Source: Scandinavium sp036271055
GTDB lineage: Bacteria; Pseudomonadota; Gammaproteobacteria; Enterobacterales; Enterobacteriaceae
DNA: 64,000 nt
Direction of reading: 5' to 3'
Assembly (NCBI RefSeq): GCF_036271055.1
Contig: NZ_DATBBJ010000042.1
Span: 1 to 64,000, forward strand
Numbering within the stretch: position 1 is the stretch's first letter; every line of letters starts with the position of its first letter. The position numbers and the translations under genes were made by a program. Below are positions 53,090-60,980 of this stretch, piece by piece. The notes under the pieces were generated by a model. That model ran no database searches, was not told where the DNA came from, and worked only from the letters and a program-made list of their open reading frames with translations.

Positions 53090-54499
53090 ATGTCCGCTGA
53101 ACACGTTTTGACGATGCTGAACGAGCATGAAGTGAAATTTGTCGATCTGCGCTTCACCGATACCAAAGGTAAAGAACAGCACGTCACTATCCCTGCTCAC
53201 CAGGTAAATGCCGAATTCTTCGAAGAAGGCAAAATGTTTGACGGCTCCTCTATCGGCGGCTGGAAAGGCATTAACGAATCTGACATGGTTCTGATGCCAG
53301 ACTCTTCCACGGCACTGATTGACCCGTTCTACGAAGAATCTACCCTGATCATTCGTTGCGACATCCTTGAGCCAGGCACACTGCAGGGCTACGATCGTGA
53401 CCCGCGTTCTATCGCAAAACGTGCTGAAGAGTACCTGCGTTCTACCGGCATTGCAGACACCGTTCTGTTCGGGCCAGAGCCAGAGTTCTTCCTGTTTGAC
53501 GATATCCGTTTTGGTGCGTCTATTTCAGGTTCCCATGTTGCTATCGACGATATCGAAGGCGCGTGGAACTCTTCTACCAAATACGAAGGCGGCAACAAAG
53601 GCCACCGTCCAGCAGTAAAAGGCGGTTACTTCCCGGTTCCTCCGGTCGATTCTTCTCAGGACATCCGTTCTACCATGTGTTTGATCATGGAAGAGATGGG
53701 TCTGGTTGTTGAAGCGCATCACCACGAAGTGGCCACCGCAGGTCAGAACGAGATCGCGACTCGTTTCAACACCATGACCAAAAAAGCGGACGAAATTCAG
53801 ATTTACAAATATGTGGTTCACAATGTTGCACACCGTTTCGGTAAAACCGCGACCTTTATGCCAAAACCAATGTTTGGCGATAACGGTTCCGGTATGCACT
53901 GCCACATGTCTCTGTCCAAGAACGGCACCAACCTGTTCTCTGGCGACAAATATGCGGGCCTGTCTGAGCAAGCGCTGTTCTACATCGGCGGTGTTATCAA
54001 ACACGCTAAAGCGATCAACGCCCTGGCGAACCCGACGACCAACTCCTACAAGCGTCTGGTCCCGGGTTACGAAGCACCGGTAATGCTGGCGTATTCTGCC
54101 CGTAACCGTTCAGCGTCTATTCGTATCCCAGTGGTTTCTTCTCCGAAAGCGCGTCGTATCGAAGTTCGCTTCCCGGATCCAGCGGCTAACCCATACCTGT
54201 GCTTCGCAGCACTGCTGATGGCCGGTCTGGATGGCATCAAGAACAAGATCCACCCAGGCGAAGCGATGGATAAAAACCTGTACGACCTGCCGCCAGAAGA
54301 AGCGAAAGAGATCCCACAGGTTGCAGGCTCTCTGGAAGAAGCACTGAACTGCCTGAACGAAGACCGTGAGTTCCTGACGGCGGGTGGCGTGTTCACTGAT
54401 GAAGCTATCGATGCTTACATCGCACTGCGTATTGAAGAAAACGACCGCGTACGCATGACGCCGCACCCGGTTGAGTTCGAGCTGTACTACAGCGTTTAA
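53090..54499 (+). CDS. glnA: Glutamine synthetase, type I
   Basis: Dodecameric enzyme making glutamine from glutamate, ammonia and ATP, the main nitrogen-assimilation step. 469 residues, as in E. coli; class signatures are FDGSSIGGWKGI, FGPEPEFFLFD and the ATP-binding KPMFGDNGSGMHCHMSLS, with the adenylylation loop NLYDLPPEEAKEI giving the regulated Tyr. NtrC sites and a sigma-54 promoter lie upstream, and glnL and glnG follow. Confidence 0.99.
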   Translation: MSAEHVLTMLNEHEVKFVDLRFTDTKGKEQHVTIPAHQVNAEFFEEGKMFDGSSIGGWKGINESDMVLMPDSSTALIDPFYEESTLIIRCDILEPGTLQGYDRDPRSIAKRAEEYLRSTGIADTVLFGPEPEFFLFDDIRFGASISGSHVAIDDIEGAWNSSTKYEGGNKGHRPAVKGGYFPVPPVDSSQDIRSTMCLIMEEMGLVVEAHHHEVATAGQNEIATRFNTMTKKADEIQIYKYVVHNVAHRFGKTATFMPKPMFGDNGSGMHCHMSLSKNGTNLFSGDKYAGLSEQALFYIGGVIKHAKAINALANPTTNSYKRLVPGYEAPVMLAYSARNRSASIRIPVVSSPKARRIEVRFPDPAANPYLCFAALLMAGLDGIKNKIHPGEAMDKNLYDLPPEEAKEIPQVAGSLEEALNCLNEDREFLTAGGVFTDEAIDAYIALRIEENDRVRMTPHPVEFELYYSV

Positions 54500-54529
54500 T
54501 TACTGAATTTAAAGCTTTAAGTTAGACCC

Positions 54530-54645
54530 AACGGATTTCGCGTCGCAGCAAGGCGGCAACTGAGTGAATCCCCAGGAGCTTAGCTAACTAAGTGACTGGG
54601 GTGAATGAAGGCAGTCAACGCCGCTGTGGCGTGAAAGACGTTAGG
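54530..54645. repeat. Enteric intergenic palindromic repeat (boxC-like)
   Basis: An extended palindromic unit: GACCCAACGGATTTCGCGTC at the left, a centre ATCCCCAG-GAG-CTTAGCTAACTAAG-TGA-CTGGGGT, and GGCAGTCAACGCCGC towards the right. The inner arms CTTAG/CTAAG and CCCCAG/CTGGGG pair. It resembles the repeated intergenic units called boxC in enteric genomes, from memory; the family name is tentative. Confidence 0.55.
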
Positions 54646-54670
54646 AGATTTTGTTGCCGTGGAAACTTTC

Positions 54671-54695
54671 AGCCCATCTCCGGATGGGCTTTTTT
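54671..54695 (+). terminator. Rho-independent terminator between glnA and glnL
   Basis: AGCCCATC-TCCG-GATGGGCT then TTTTT. It should limit read-through from glnA into glnLG. Confidence 0.92.
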
Positions 54696-54740
54696 CTCCA
54701 CGAAAAGTACGCCGATCGCGAATTTTCATCGACTTACGCT

Positions 54741-54762
54741 TATAATGCACTGTATTGGTGCA
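54741..54762 (+). promoter_or_regulatory. glnL promoter -10 with overlapping NtrC site
   Basis: TATAAT (54741-54746) is immediately followed by the NtrC palindrome TGCACTGTATTGGTGCA (54746-54762), covering the transcription start. In E. coli NtrC represses glnLp from such a site, so GlnL and GlnG limit their own basal expression. Confidence 0.82.
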
Positions 54763-54780
54763 ACCTAAGGAGACTGCGAA

Positions 54781-55830
54781 ATGGCAACAGGCGTGCTGCC
54801 CGATGCTGGGCAGATCCTCAATTCTTTGATCAACAGTATTTTACTGGTCGATGACGAGCTGGCGGTCCATTACGCCAACCCGGCGGCGCAGCAGTTGCTC
54901 GCCCAGAGTTCACGTAAATTATTTGGTACACCGCTACCGGAACTGTTGAGTTATTTTTCCCTGAACATCGGTTTGATGCAGGAAAGTTTGCTGGCAGGCC
55001 AAGGGTTCACTGACAACGAAGTGACGCTAGTGATTGACGGGCGCTCGCACATTTTGTCGTTAACCGCACAACGATTGCCTGACGGCCTGATTTTGTTGGA
55101 AATGGCGCCGATGGATAACCAGCGTCGTCTGAGCCAGGAACAGTTACAGCATGCGCAGCAGGTGGCGGCTCGTGATCTGGTTCGCGGCCTGGCGCATGAA
55201 ATCAAAAACCCGCTCGGTGGCCTGCGGGGTGCGGCACAGTTGCTGAGCAAAGCGCTGCCCGACCCGTCGCTTTTGGAATATACCAAAGTGATCATTGAAC
55301 AGGCCGATCGCCTGCGCAATCTGGTGGACCGTTTGCTTGGCCCACAACAGCCTGGTATGCACGTCACTGAAAGTATTCATAAAGTGGCAGAGCGCGTGGT
55401 GAAACTAGTGTCGATGGAACTGCCGGATAACGTTCGCCTGACTCGCGATTACGATCCGAGTCTGCCGGAGTTGCCGCACGATCCCGACCAGGTTGAGCAA
55501 GTATTACTGAATATCGTTCGTAATGCCCTTCAGGCTTTAGGCCCGGAAGGTGGCGAAATCGTTCTGCGTACCCGCACCGCGTTCCAGTTAACGCTTCACG
55601 GCGTGCGTTACCGACTTGCGGCACGCATCGATGTGGAAGACAACGGGCCTGGTATTCCCTCGCACCTACAGGATACGTTGTTCTATCCAATGGTCAGCGG
55701 ACGCGAAGGCGGCACCGGGCTTGGATTATCCATCGCCCGTAATTTGATCGACCAACACTCCGGTAAAATTGAATTCAACAGTTGGCCGGGCCACACCGAA
55801 TTCTCGGTTTATCTGCCCATTCGGAAATAG
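54781..55830 (+). CDS. glnL: Nitrogen sensor histidine kinase NtrB
   Basis: Cytoplasmic two-component kinase/phosphatase of 349 residues, controlled by PII protein. An N-terminal PAS domain is followed by the phospho-acceptor His in RGLAHEIKNPLGG and the ATPase boxes NIVRNALQA (N), VEDNGPGIP (G1) and GREGGTGLGLSIARNL (G2). It phosphorylates GlnG under nitrogen limitation. AAGGAGACTG precedes the ATG. glnG follows after 11 bases. Confidence 0.97.
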   Translation: MATGVLPDAGQILNSLINSILLVDDELAVHYANPAAQQLLAQSSRKLFGTPLPELLSYFSLNIGLMQESLLAGQGFTDNEVTLVIDGRSHILSLTAQRLPDGLILLEMAPMDNQRRLSQEQLQHAQQVAARDLVRGLAHEIKNPLGGLRGAAQLLSKALPDPSLLEYTKVIIEQADRLRNLVDRLLGPQQPGMHVTESIHKVAERVVKLVSMELPDNVRLTRDYDPSLPELPHDPDQVEQVLLNIVRNALQALGPEGGEIVLRTRTAFQLTLHGVRYRLAARIDVEDNGPGIPSHLQDTLFYPMVSGREGGTGLGLSIARNLIDQHSGKIEFNSWPGHTEFSVYLPIRK

Positions 55831-55841
55831 AGGTGCATTTT

Positions 55842-57251
55842 ATGCAACGCGGGATAGTCTGGGTCGTTGATGACGATAGTTCCATCCGTTGGGTGCTTGA
55901 ACGTGCGCTCACAGGGGCAGGATTGACCTGTACCACCTTTGAAAGCGGCAGCGAAGTGCTTGACGCCCTGTCCAGCAAAACGCCTGACGTGCTGCTGTCC
56001 GATATCCGTATGCCGGGTATGGACGGGCTGGCGCTGCTAAAGCAGATAAAACAACGCCATCCAATGCTTCCGGTCATCATAATGACGGCCCATTCCGATT
56101 TGGATGCCGCCGTCAGCGCTTATCAACAAGGCGCTTTCGACTATCTGCCAAAGCCGTTTGATATTGATGAAGCTGTGGCGCTGGTTGAGCGTGCCATTAG
56201 TCATTATCAGGAACAGCAGCAGCCGCGCAACGTGCAGGTCAATGGTCCGACGACAGACATTATTGGCGAAGCGCCTGCCATGCAGGACGTTTTCCGGATC
56301 ATTGGTCGCCTGTCACGTTCGTCCATCAGCGTGTTGATTAACGGTGAGTCTGGTACGGGTAAAGAGTTGGTCGCGCATGCTTTGCATCGCCACAGCCCTC
56401 GCGCCAAAGCACCGTTTATTGCGCTGAATATGGCGGCCATTCCTAAAGATTTGATCGAATCCGAACTGTTTGGTCATGAGAAAGGCGCGTTTACTGGGGC
56501 GAATACCATTCGTCAGGGTCGCTTCGAGCAAGCCGACGGCGGTACGCTGTTTTTAGATGAAATCGGTGATATGCCGCTGGATGTGCAAACGCGTCTGCTG
56601 CGTGTGCTGGCTGACGGTCAGTTTTATCGTGTGGGCGGTTACGCGCCGGTCAAAGTGGATGTCCGGATTATTGCGGCGACTCACCAGAACCTTGAGCTAC
56701 GAGTGCAGGAAGGCAAATTCCGTGAGGATTTGTTCCACCGTCTGAACGTCATCCGTGTGCCTCTGCCCCCGCTGCGCGAACGCCGGGAAGATATCCCGCG
56801 TCTGGCGCGCCATTTCCTGCAAGACGCCGCCCGTGAACTCGGCGTGGAAACGAAACAGCTTCATGCCGAAACGGAAGCGGCATTAACGCGCCTCGCCTGG
56901 CCCGGCAACGTGCGCCAGTTGGAAAATACCTGCCGCTGGCTAACGGTGATGGCGGCGGGTCAGGAAGTGCTGATTCAGGACTTACCGGCAGAATTGTTTG
57001 AAAGCACGGTGCCAGATAGCCCATCGAGTTCATTGCCGGACAGTTGGGCAACGTTACTGGCGCAGTGGGCCGACCGCGCGCTGCGTTCCGGTCATCAAAA
57101 CTTGCTGTCTGAAGCGCAACCAGAGATGGAACGCACGCTGCTGACGACCGCGCTGCGTCACACGCAAGGCCATAAGCAGGAAGCGGCTCGACTGCTGGGT
57201 TGGGGGCGAAACACCCTGACTCGCAAGCTGAAAGAATTGGGGATGGAGTAA
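55842..57251 (+). CDS. glnG: Nitrogen regulator NtrC
   Basis: Sigma-54-dependent response regulator of 469 residues. Receiver with phospho-acceptor Asp in LLSDIRMPGMDG; AAA+ domain with Walker A GESGTGKE, the sigma-54-contacting GAFTGA loop and LDEIGDMP Walker B; C-terminal Fis-type HTH AARLLGWGRNTLTRKLKEL. The ATG at 55842 gives the E. coli start MQRGIVWVVDDD; a 20-codon extension would overlap glnL. It acts on the glnA sites listed above. Confidence 0.98.
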   Translation: MQRGIVWVVDDDSSIRWVLERALTGAGLTCTTFESGSEVLDALSSKTPDVLLSDIRMPGMDGLALLKQIKQRHPMLPVIIMTAHSDLDAAVSAYQQGAFDYLPKPFDIDEAVALVERAISHYQEQQQPRNVQVNGPTTDIIGEAPAMQDVFRIIGRLSRSSISVLINGESGTGKELVAHALHRHSPRAKAPFIALNMAAIPKDLIESELFGHEKGAFTGANTIRQGRFEQADGGTLFLDEIGDMPLDVQTRLLRVLADGQFYRVGGYAPVKVDVRIIAATHQNLELRVQEGKFREDLFHRLNVIRVPLPPLRERREDIPRLARHFLQDAARELGVETKQLHAETEAALTRLAWPGNVRQLENTCRWLTVMAAGQEVLIQDLPAELFESTVPDSPSSSLPDSWATLLAQWADRALRSGHQNLLSEAQPEMERTLLTTALRHTQGHKQEAARLLGWGRNTLTRKLKELGME

Positions 57252-57256
57252 CACAT

Positions 57257-57328
57257 AGCGGCCTGATGGCGCTGCGCTTATCAGGACTACGTATCGTAGC
57301 CCCGGTAAGCGTCCGCGCCACCGGGGAA
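57257..57328. repeat. REP/BIME element between glnG and hemN
   Basis: Two hairpin units, GCCTGATGGCG..CGCTTATCAGG (57261-57285) and GCCCCGG..CCGGGG (57299-57325), in the REP arrangement, between convergent glnG and hemN. It probably acts at both mRNA 3' ends. Confidence 0.8.
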
Positions 57329-57333
57329 GTGGG

Positions 57334-58707
57334 TTAAATCACGCGAGAGAACTGCTGCATCCGCGCCTTCTGACGCAGATAAGTATCGAAACACATGCAG
57401 ATATTACGGATGAGCAAACGTCCTTTCGCCGTCACCTGAATACCCTGCGCCGTCACATCCACCAGCCCATCTTTCGCCAGCGGTGCCAACAGTTTTAAAT
57501 CTTCCGCAAAGTATTGTTCGAAATCCAACGCCCACTCTTTTTCTACCGCCGCAAATTCCAAACGGAAGTTACAGATCAGCGCCTTGATAACATCGCGACG
57601 GATACAGTCGTCTTTGGTCAGCGCAATGCCACGCCAAAGTGAGTTACCGCTCTCATCCACCTGCTGATAATAGCTTTTTAGCTCTTTCTGGTTCTGCGCG
57701 TAGCAGTCGCCAATCATGCTGATGGCGGAAACCCCGAGACCTAACAGATCGCTATCGCCCTGAGTGGTGTAGCCCTGGAAATTACGGTGCAGAACACCTT
57801 CACGTTGTGCTATCGCCAGTTCGTCATCCGGACGAGCAAAGTGATCCATCCCGATAAACTGATAACCGGTGTCGGTCAGCGAGGTGATGGTTTCCTGCAA
57901 AATATCGAGTTTTTGCTGGGCCGAGGGTAAATCGGCATCTTTGATTTTACGCTGAGCGGCAAACAGCGTCGGCAAGTGCGCGTAGTTAAACACGCTCAGG
58001 CGATCTGGATTCAGTTCTGCGACACGCTTGAGCGTAAACGCAAAGCTCTCCGGTGTTTGCTTCGGTAAGCCATAGATCAGGTCAATATTGGTCGATGTGA
58101 AGCCAATCTCGCGGGCGTGATTCAATAAGGCAAAAATGAACTCTTCATCCTGCTCGCGGTTCACCAGTCGCTGAACTTCTTTGTTGAAGTCCTGTACGCC
58201 CATGCTCAGGCGGTTAAAGCCTTCACCACGCAGGTGATCGAGCACATCCAGCTCGATTTCACGTGGGTCGACCTCAATGGAGATTTCGGCCTCAGGCAGA
58301 AAATCAAAATGCCCACGCAGCAACTGCATCAGACGGCTGATTTGCGCTTTGTTGAGATAAGTTGGCGTACCGCCGCCCCAATGTAGTTGGCTGACCTGGC
58401 GGCCGGCAAACAGCGGCGCACGGTGAACAATTTCTTGCTCAAGCGCATCAAGATACTGATCGGCTTTGTGCTGCTGGCGGGTCACAATCTTGTTGCAGCC
58501 GCAGAAATAGCAGAGCTTATGGCAAAATGGGATGTGGACGTACAACGACAGCGGGCGCTCAGGGTAACGGGCAACTGCCTGTTGAAAATCGGTTTCGCCG
58601 AAGTCTTCGGAAAACTCCAGCGCGGTAGGGTATGAGGTATAACGTGGCCCGGAATAGTTGTACTTCTGGATAAGGGCCAAATCCCAGTCGATTAACTGCT
58701 CAGACAT
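57334..58707 (-). CDS. hemN: Oxygen-independent coproporphyrinogen III oxidase
   Basis: Radical-SAM enzyme of 457 residues that decarboxylates coproporphyrinogen III to protoporphyrinogen IX without oxygen. The 4Fe-4S cysteines are in HIPFCHKLCYFCGCNK. The ATG at 58707 (MSEQLIDWDLAL) gives the E. coli length; its AAGGAG lies inside the last codons of the small upstream gene, so the two are translationally linked. Confidence 0.97.
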   Translation of the reverse strand: MSEQLIDWDLALIQKYNYSGPRYTSYPTALEFSEDFGETDFQQAVARYPERPLSLYVHIPFCHKLCYFCGCNKIVTRQQHKADQYLDALEQEIVHRAPLFAGRQVSQLHWGGGTPTYLNKAQISRLMQLLRGHFDFLPEAEISIEVDPREIELDVLDHLRGEGFNRLSMGVQDFNKEVQRLVNREQDEEFIFALLNHAREIGFTSTNIDLIYGLPKQTPESFAFTLKRVAELNPDRLSVFNYAHLPTLFAAQRKIKDADLPSAQQKLDILQETITSLTDTGYQFIGMDHFARPDDELAIAQREGVLHRNFQGYTTQGDSDLLGLGVSAISMIGDCYAQNQKELKSYYQQVDESGNSLWRGIALTKDDCIRRDVIKALICNFRLEFAAVEKEWALDFEQYFAEDLKLLAPLAKDGLVDVTAQGIQVTAKGRLLIRNICMCFDTYLRQKARMQQFSRVI

Positions 58708-58709
58708 GC

Positions 58710-58892
58710 TTACTCCTTGCGGTGGTATCGCGAACGGCGACGACGTGCCGGCTGGCCTAAATTTAAGGTGCTCAGCCGGTTGCGCAGCCAATGCTTACGC
58801 CGCGACAACCGTCGTAGTTTAACGAATAACCACCCCAGATAACACATAACCATAAGGGTTATAAGCAGGACAGGCAGTCCGAGGGGGTGCAA
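58710..58892 (-). CDS. Small basic membrane protein between yihI and hemN
   Basis: Sixty-residue product with one hydrophobic helix near the N-terminus (GLPVLLITLMVMCYLGWLFV) and a strongly basic tail (KLRRLSRRKHW...ARRRRSRYHRKE), so it is probably a membrane-anchored, cytoplasm-facing peptide. The start is a TTG three bases after the yihI stop. The last codons AAG-GAG-TAA form the ribosome site of hemN, two bases before its ATG. Tight packing and a coherent membrane topology argue for a real gene. I do not recognise a named family; gamma-proteobacteria with larger DUF2489 genes at this place may hold a relative. Confidence 0.6.
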   Translation of the reverse strand: MHPLGLPVLLITLMVMCYLGWLFVKLRRLSRRKHWLRNRLSTLNLGQPARRRRSRYHRKE

Positions 58893-58895
58893 ACG

Positions 58896-59411
58896 TTAGT
58901 TTCCGCCCTTCAGCAGACGCATCATGTCTTCTTTGCCTTCGTCTTCTTCCTCTTCGTCTTCATCATCGTAAGAAAGACCCAGCTGTTGCATTAATGCGTC
59001 AATACGATCGAGTTGTGCGTTGACCCAGGTTTGCTCTTCAGCATTGAGGGTTTCACCCTCTTCCAGGCGTTCCAACAGCGCATCCAGGCGCTCATCATTT
59101 TCCAGTAAATCCAGCTCAGCCTGCGGTGAAAGCATAGGTTTCTCGCTCTTCGGTTTTTGCTGCTTTGTCACCGGACGCTCGACTGCGCCCAGCGGGATTG
59201 GGGTCTTGCTGCCAATACGGGGATCTTTCTGTTGGCCCTGTTTTTTGCCACCAGCGCCAGCCTCACCGCCGCCCGCGCGGCTACCTGCTACGTGGCCACG
59301 ATGCTTTTTGTCGCGTTTACGGGCACGTGCTTCCTGATCTAGCTCTTCACGCGTCTTACGACGGGCTTTTCCAGGAACTTTACTGCGCGGTGCGGATGTT
59401 GGTTTTTTCAT
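58896..59411 (-). CDS. yihI: Der GTPase-activating protein YihI
   Basis: Cytoplasmic protein of 171 residues (169 in E. coli) that stimulates the GTPase Der and so restrains 50S ribosome assembly. It has a highly basic, disordered N-terminus (TSAPRSKVPGKARRKTREELDQEARARKRD), then the domain LLENDERLDALLERLEEGETLNAEEQ and an acidic tail (DDEDEEEEDEGKED). First of yihI-small ORF-hemN. Confidence 0.94.
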   Translation of the reverse strand: MKKPTSAPRSKVPGKARRKTREELDQEARARKRDKKHRGHVAGSRAGGGEAGAGGKKQGQQKDPRIGSKTPIPLGAVERPVTKQQKPKSEKPMLSPQAELDLLENDERLDALLERLEEGETLNAEEQTWVNAQLDRIDALMQQLGLSYDDEDEEEEDEGKEDMMRLLKGGN

Positions 59412-59482
59412 GATGATGGGTGTCTTTACGTTGTTTACTACAGTATAGAATTGAGGCGGAATCTAGCAGAAAGCAGACAAAG

Positions 59483-59725
59483 AAAAAAGGCGACAGAGTA
59501 ATCTGTCGCCTTTTTTCCTGACTCACAACCCATTACGGGTCACACTGTCCTTGTTTGCCATCAACACACCCTGTCTTTCCTTTGGCATAAAACAATCCGT
59601 GTCTTCTTCCTGATCCTTTTACTACGTCTCCAGACGTTGCCTCCTGGCAATTCCTTAGTCTTCGCCTCCTGGCGTTCCTTGACCCTCGTCCTGAGTTGTT
59701 ATCCTTATCGGCATCCCCGCCTGAT
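59483..59725 (-). ncRNA. csrC: CsrC small RNA, CsrA antagonist
   Basis: About 243 nt (245 in E. coli), at the E. coli position between engB and yihI. It closely follows the E. coli sequence: CGCCAGGAGGCGAAGAC, CTCAGGACGAGGGTCA, ACACGGATTGTT, ACAGGGTGTGTTG and the terminator GGCGACAGA...TCTGTCGCC with T-run. I count about 14 GGA triplets, many in hairpin loops, which sequester CsrA and so relieve repression of carbon storage and biofilm genes. TAAAGT at 59733-59738 is a fitting -10. The 5' end is placed by alignment. Confidence 0.93.
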
Positions 59726-59997
59726 GTGGAGTACTTTACGCTGAATTCCTGAACGCACAAGCCGCTTTGGGCGACGAAAACGAAAATTCGGAACAATACT
59801 AAAATGCAACACATTGATTTTAAATGATTCAGTAAAAATGTCGTCTGCAACTTATCCTGAATTTCGCATAAGGCTTATGGCAAATGTCCTACACGGAGGA
59901 GGGATATAGCTGACAGCCTAAGCGCGTGACAAACACCGCCTTTTGCCATTGTTCAGGTATACTCCCCGGCATAGACCGATTTTATGGAGAGGCTCCT
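59726..59997. other. csrC-engB intergenic region
   Basis: About 270 bases that carry the csrC promoter (minus strand) and the engB promoter (plus strand). UvrY, which drives csrC in E. coli, should bind here, but I could not place its site with confidence. An ORF drawn through it is not supported. Confidence 0.4.
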
Positions 59998-60639
59998 TTG
60001 ATTAACCTGAACTATCAACAGACGCATTTTATTCTCAGTGCGCCTGATATTCGCCACCTGCCGTCCGATACCGGGGTTGAAGTGGCTTTTGCCGGTCGCT
60101 CCAATGCAGGTAAATCGAGCGCACTGAACACGCTGACCAACCAGAAAGGCCTGGCGCGTACCTCAAAAACGCCGGGTCGTACGCAGCTTATTAACTTGTT
60201 TGAAGTGGCCGATGGCAAACGCCTTGTCGACTTACCGGGTTACGGCTATGCCGAAGTGCCAGAAGAAGTAAAACTCAAATGGCAGCGTGCTTTGGGTGAA
60301 TACCTGCAAAAACGCAACAGTCTCAAGGGATTAGTGGTTTTGATGGATATCCGTCATCCGCTAAAAGATCTCGACCAGCAAATGGTGAACTGGGCTGTTG
60401 CCAGTAATATTGAAGTGATGATTCTGCTGACCAAGGCCGACAAACTGGCATCGGGTGCGCGTAAAGCCCAGCTTAATATGGTGCGCGAAGCAGCCGCTGC
60501 ATTCGGCGGAAATATCGAGATTGAAGTGTTTTCATCACTGAAGAAAATCGGTGTGGATAAGCTGCGCTATAAACTGGACAGCTGGTATAACGATCTTCCA
60601 CCAGCGGTGGAAGAAGAAGAAGACGCACCAGAAGAGTGA
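59998..60639 (+). CDS. engB: Ribosome biogenesis GTPase EngB (YihA)
   Basis: Essential GTPase of 213 residues for 50S assembly, with G1 GRSNAGKSSALN, G3 DLPGYGYAEV, G4 TKADKL and SSLKK (G5). The start is a TTG at 59998 (fM-INLNYQQTHF), aligned with MTNLNYQQTHF of E. coli and preceded by GGAGAGG. The in-frame ATG 24 codons upstream at 59926 adds sequence absent from the family. Confidence 0.95.
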   Translation: MINLNYQQTHFILSAPDIRHLPSDTGVEVAFAGRSNAGKSSALNTLTNQKGLARTSKTPGRTQLINLFEVADGKRLVDLPGYGYAEVPEEVKLKWQRALGEYLQKRNSLKGLVVLMDIRHPLKDLDQQMVNWAVASNIEVMILLTKADKLASGARKAQLNMVREAAAAFGGNIEIEVFSSLKKIGVDKLRYKLDSWYNDLPPAVEEEEDAPEE

Positions 60640-60644
60640 AAATA

Positions 60645-60664
60645 AACGGGTTCGCCCGTTTTTT
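60645..60664 (+). terminator. Rho-independent terminator of engB
   Basis: AACGGG-TTCG-CCCGTT with a stable UUCG tetraloop, then TTTT. Confidence 0.88.
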
Positions 60665-60679
60665 CTGGGTCGCGCGCAA

Positions 60680-60788
60680 TAAAAAACGCCCCAGTCATTA
60701 CTGACTGGGGCGGCTAAAATATTCAGCCAAATCCGATTACGTGAAGTAAAAGGTCTGAAAGATAGAACATCTTACCTCTGTACCCTAC
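60680..60788 (-). ncRNA. spf: Spot 42 RNA
   Basis: The 109-nt Hfq-binding RNA, transcribed away from engB and downstream of polA on the same strand. It is essentially identical to E. coli Spot 42 from the 5' GTAGGGTACAGAGGTAAG to the terminator GCCCCAGTCAGTAATGACTGGGGC with T-run. It represses many catabolic genes (galK, gltA, sugar transporters) when glucose is present; CRP represses spf in E. coli. Confidence 0.97.
60723..60770 (-). CDS. spfP: SpfP small protein encoded in Spot 42
   Basis: An ATG eight bases behind GAGGTAAG opens 15 codons giving MFYLSDLLLHVIGFG and a TGA. This is the dual-function peptide reported in Salmonella and E. coli Spot 42, which inhibits CRP-dependent activation of target genes. 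The coding frame and ribosome site are intact here. It is too short for routine gene finding. Confidence 0.85.
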   Translation of the reverse strand: MFYLSDLLLHVIGFG

Positions 60789-60980
60789 GCGAATAACTCT
60801 ACTCTTTTTTCCTTAGCCCAGAAAGCACTTTTTGTAGTTTTTTTTCACTCTTTACATAGCAAATTCCGATAGTCATCACAAAAAGCTATAAGTTATGTTG
60901 CTTACTTACAAAAAGTACCGATGAAATCTCTGCACTAAAAAATCGAATTTAGCGGCGAATTTGTGTCTTTTGACAGGCGC

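Larger units (their letters stand above)
54500..54695 (+). ncRNA. glnZ: glnA 3' UTR, candidate GlnZ small RNA
   Basis: The 196 bases after the glnA stop end in a strong rho-independent terminator. In E. coli and Salmonella this UTR is processed into the Hfq-dependent sRNA GlnZ. The sequence here contains a large palindromic repeat, and I could not verify a conserved GlnZ seed, so this is a positional call. Confidence 0.35.

Noticed and set aside
54530..54645. The glnA-glnL palindrome as an attachment site or transposon end
   Set aside because: No flanking target duplication or transposase; its form fits a dispersed non-coding enteric repeat.
59533..59850. A 105-codon frame on the minus strand between yihI and engB
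   Set aside because: It lies over CsrC, which matches the known RNA in sequence, position and terminator; the peptide is low-complexity and unlike any family.
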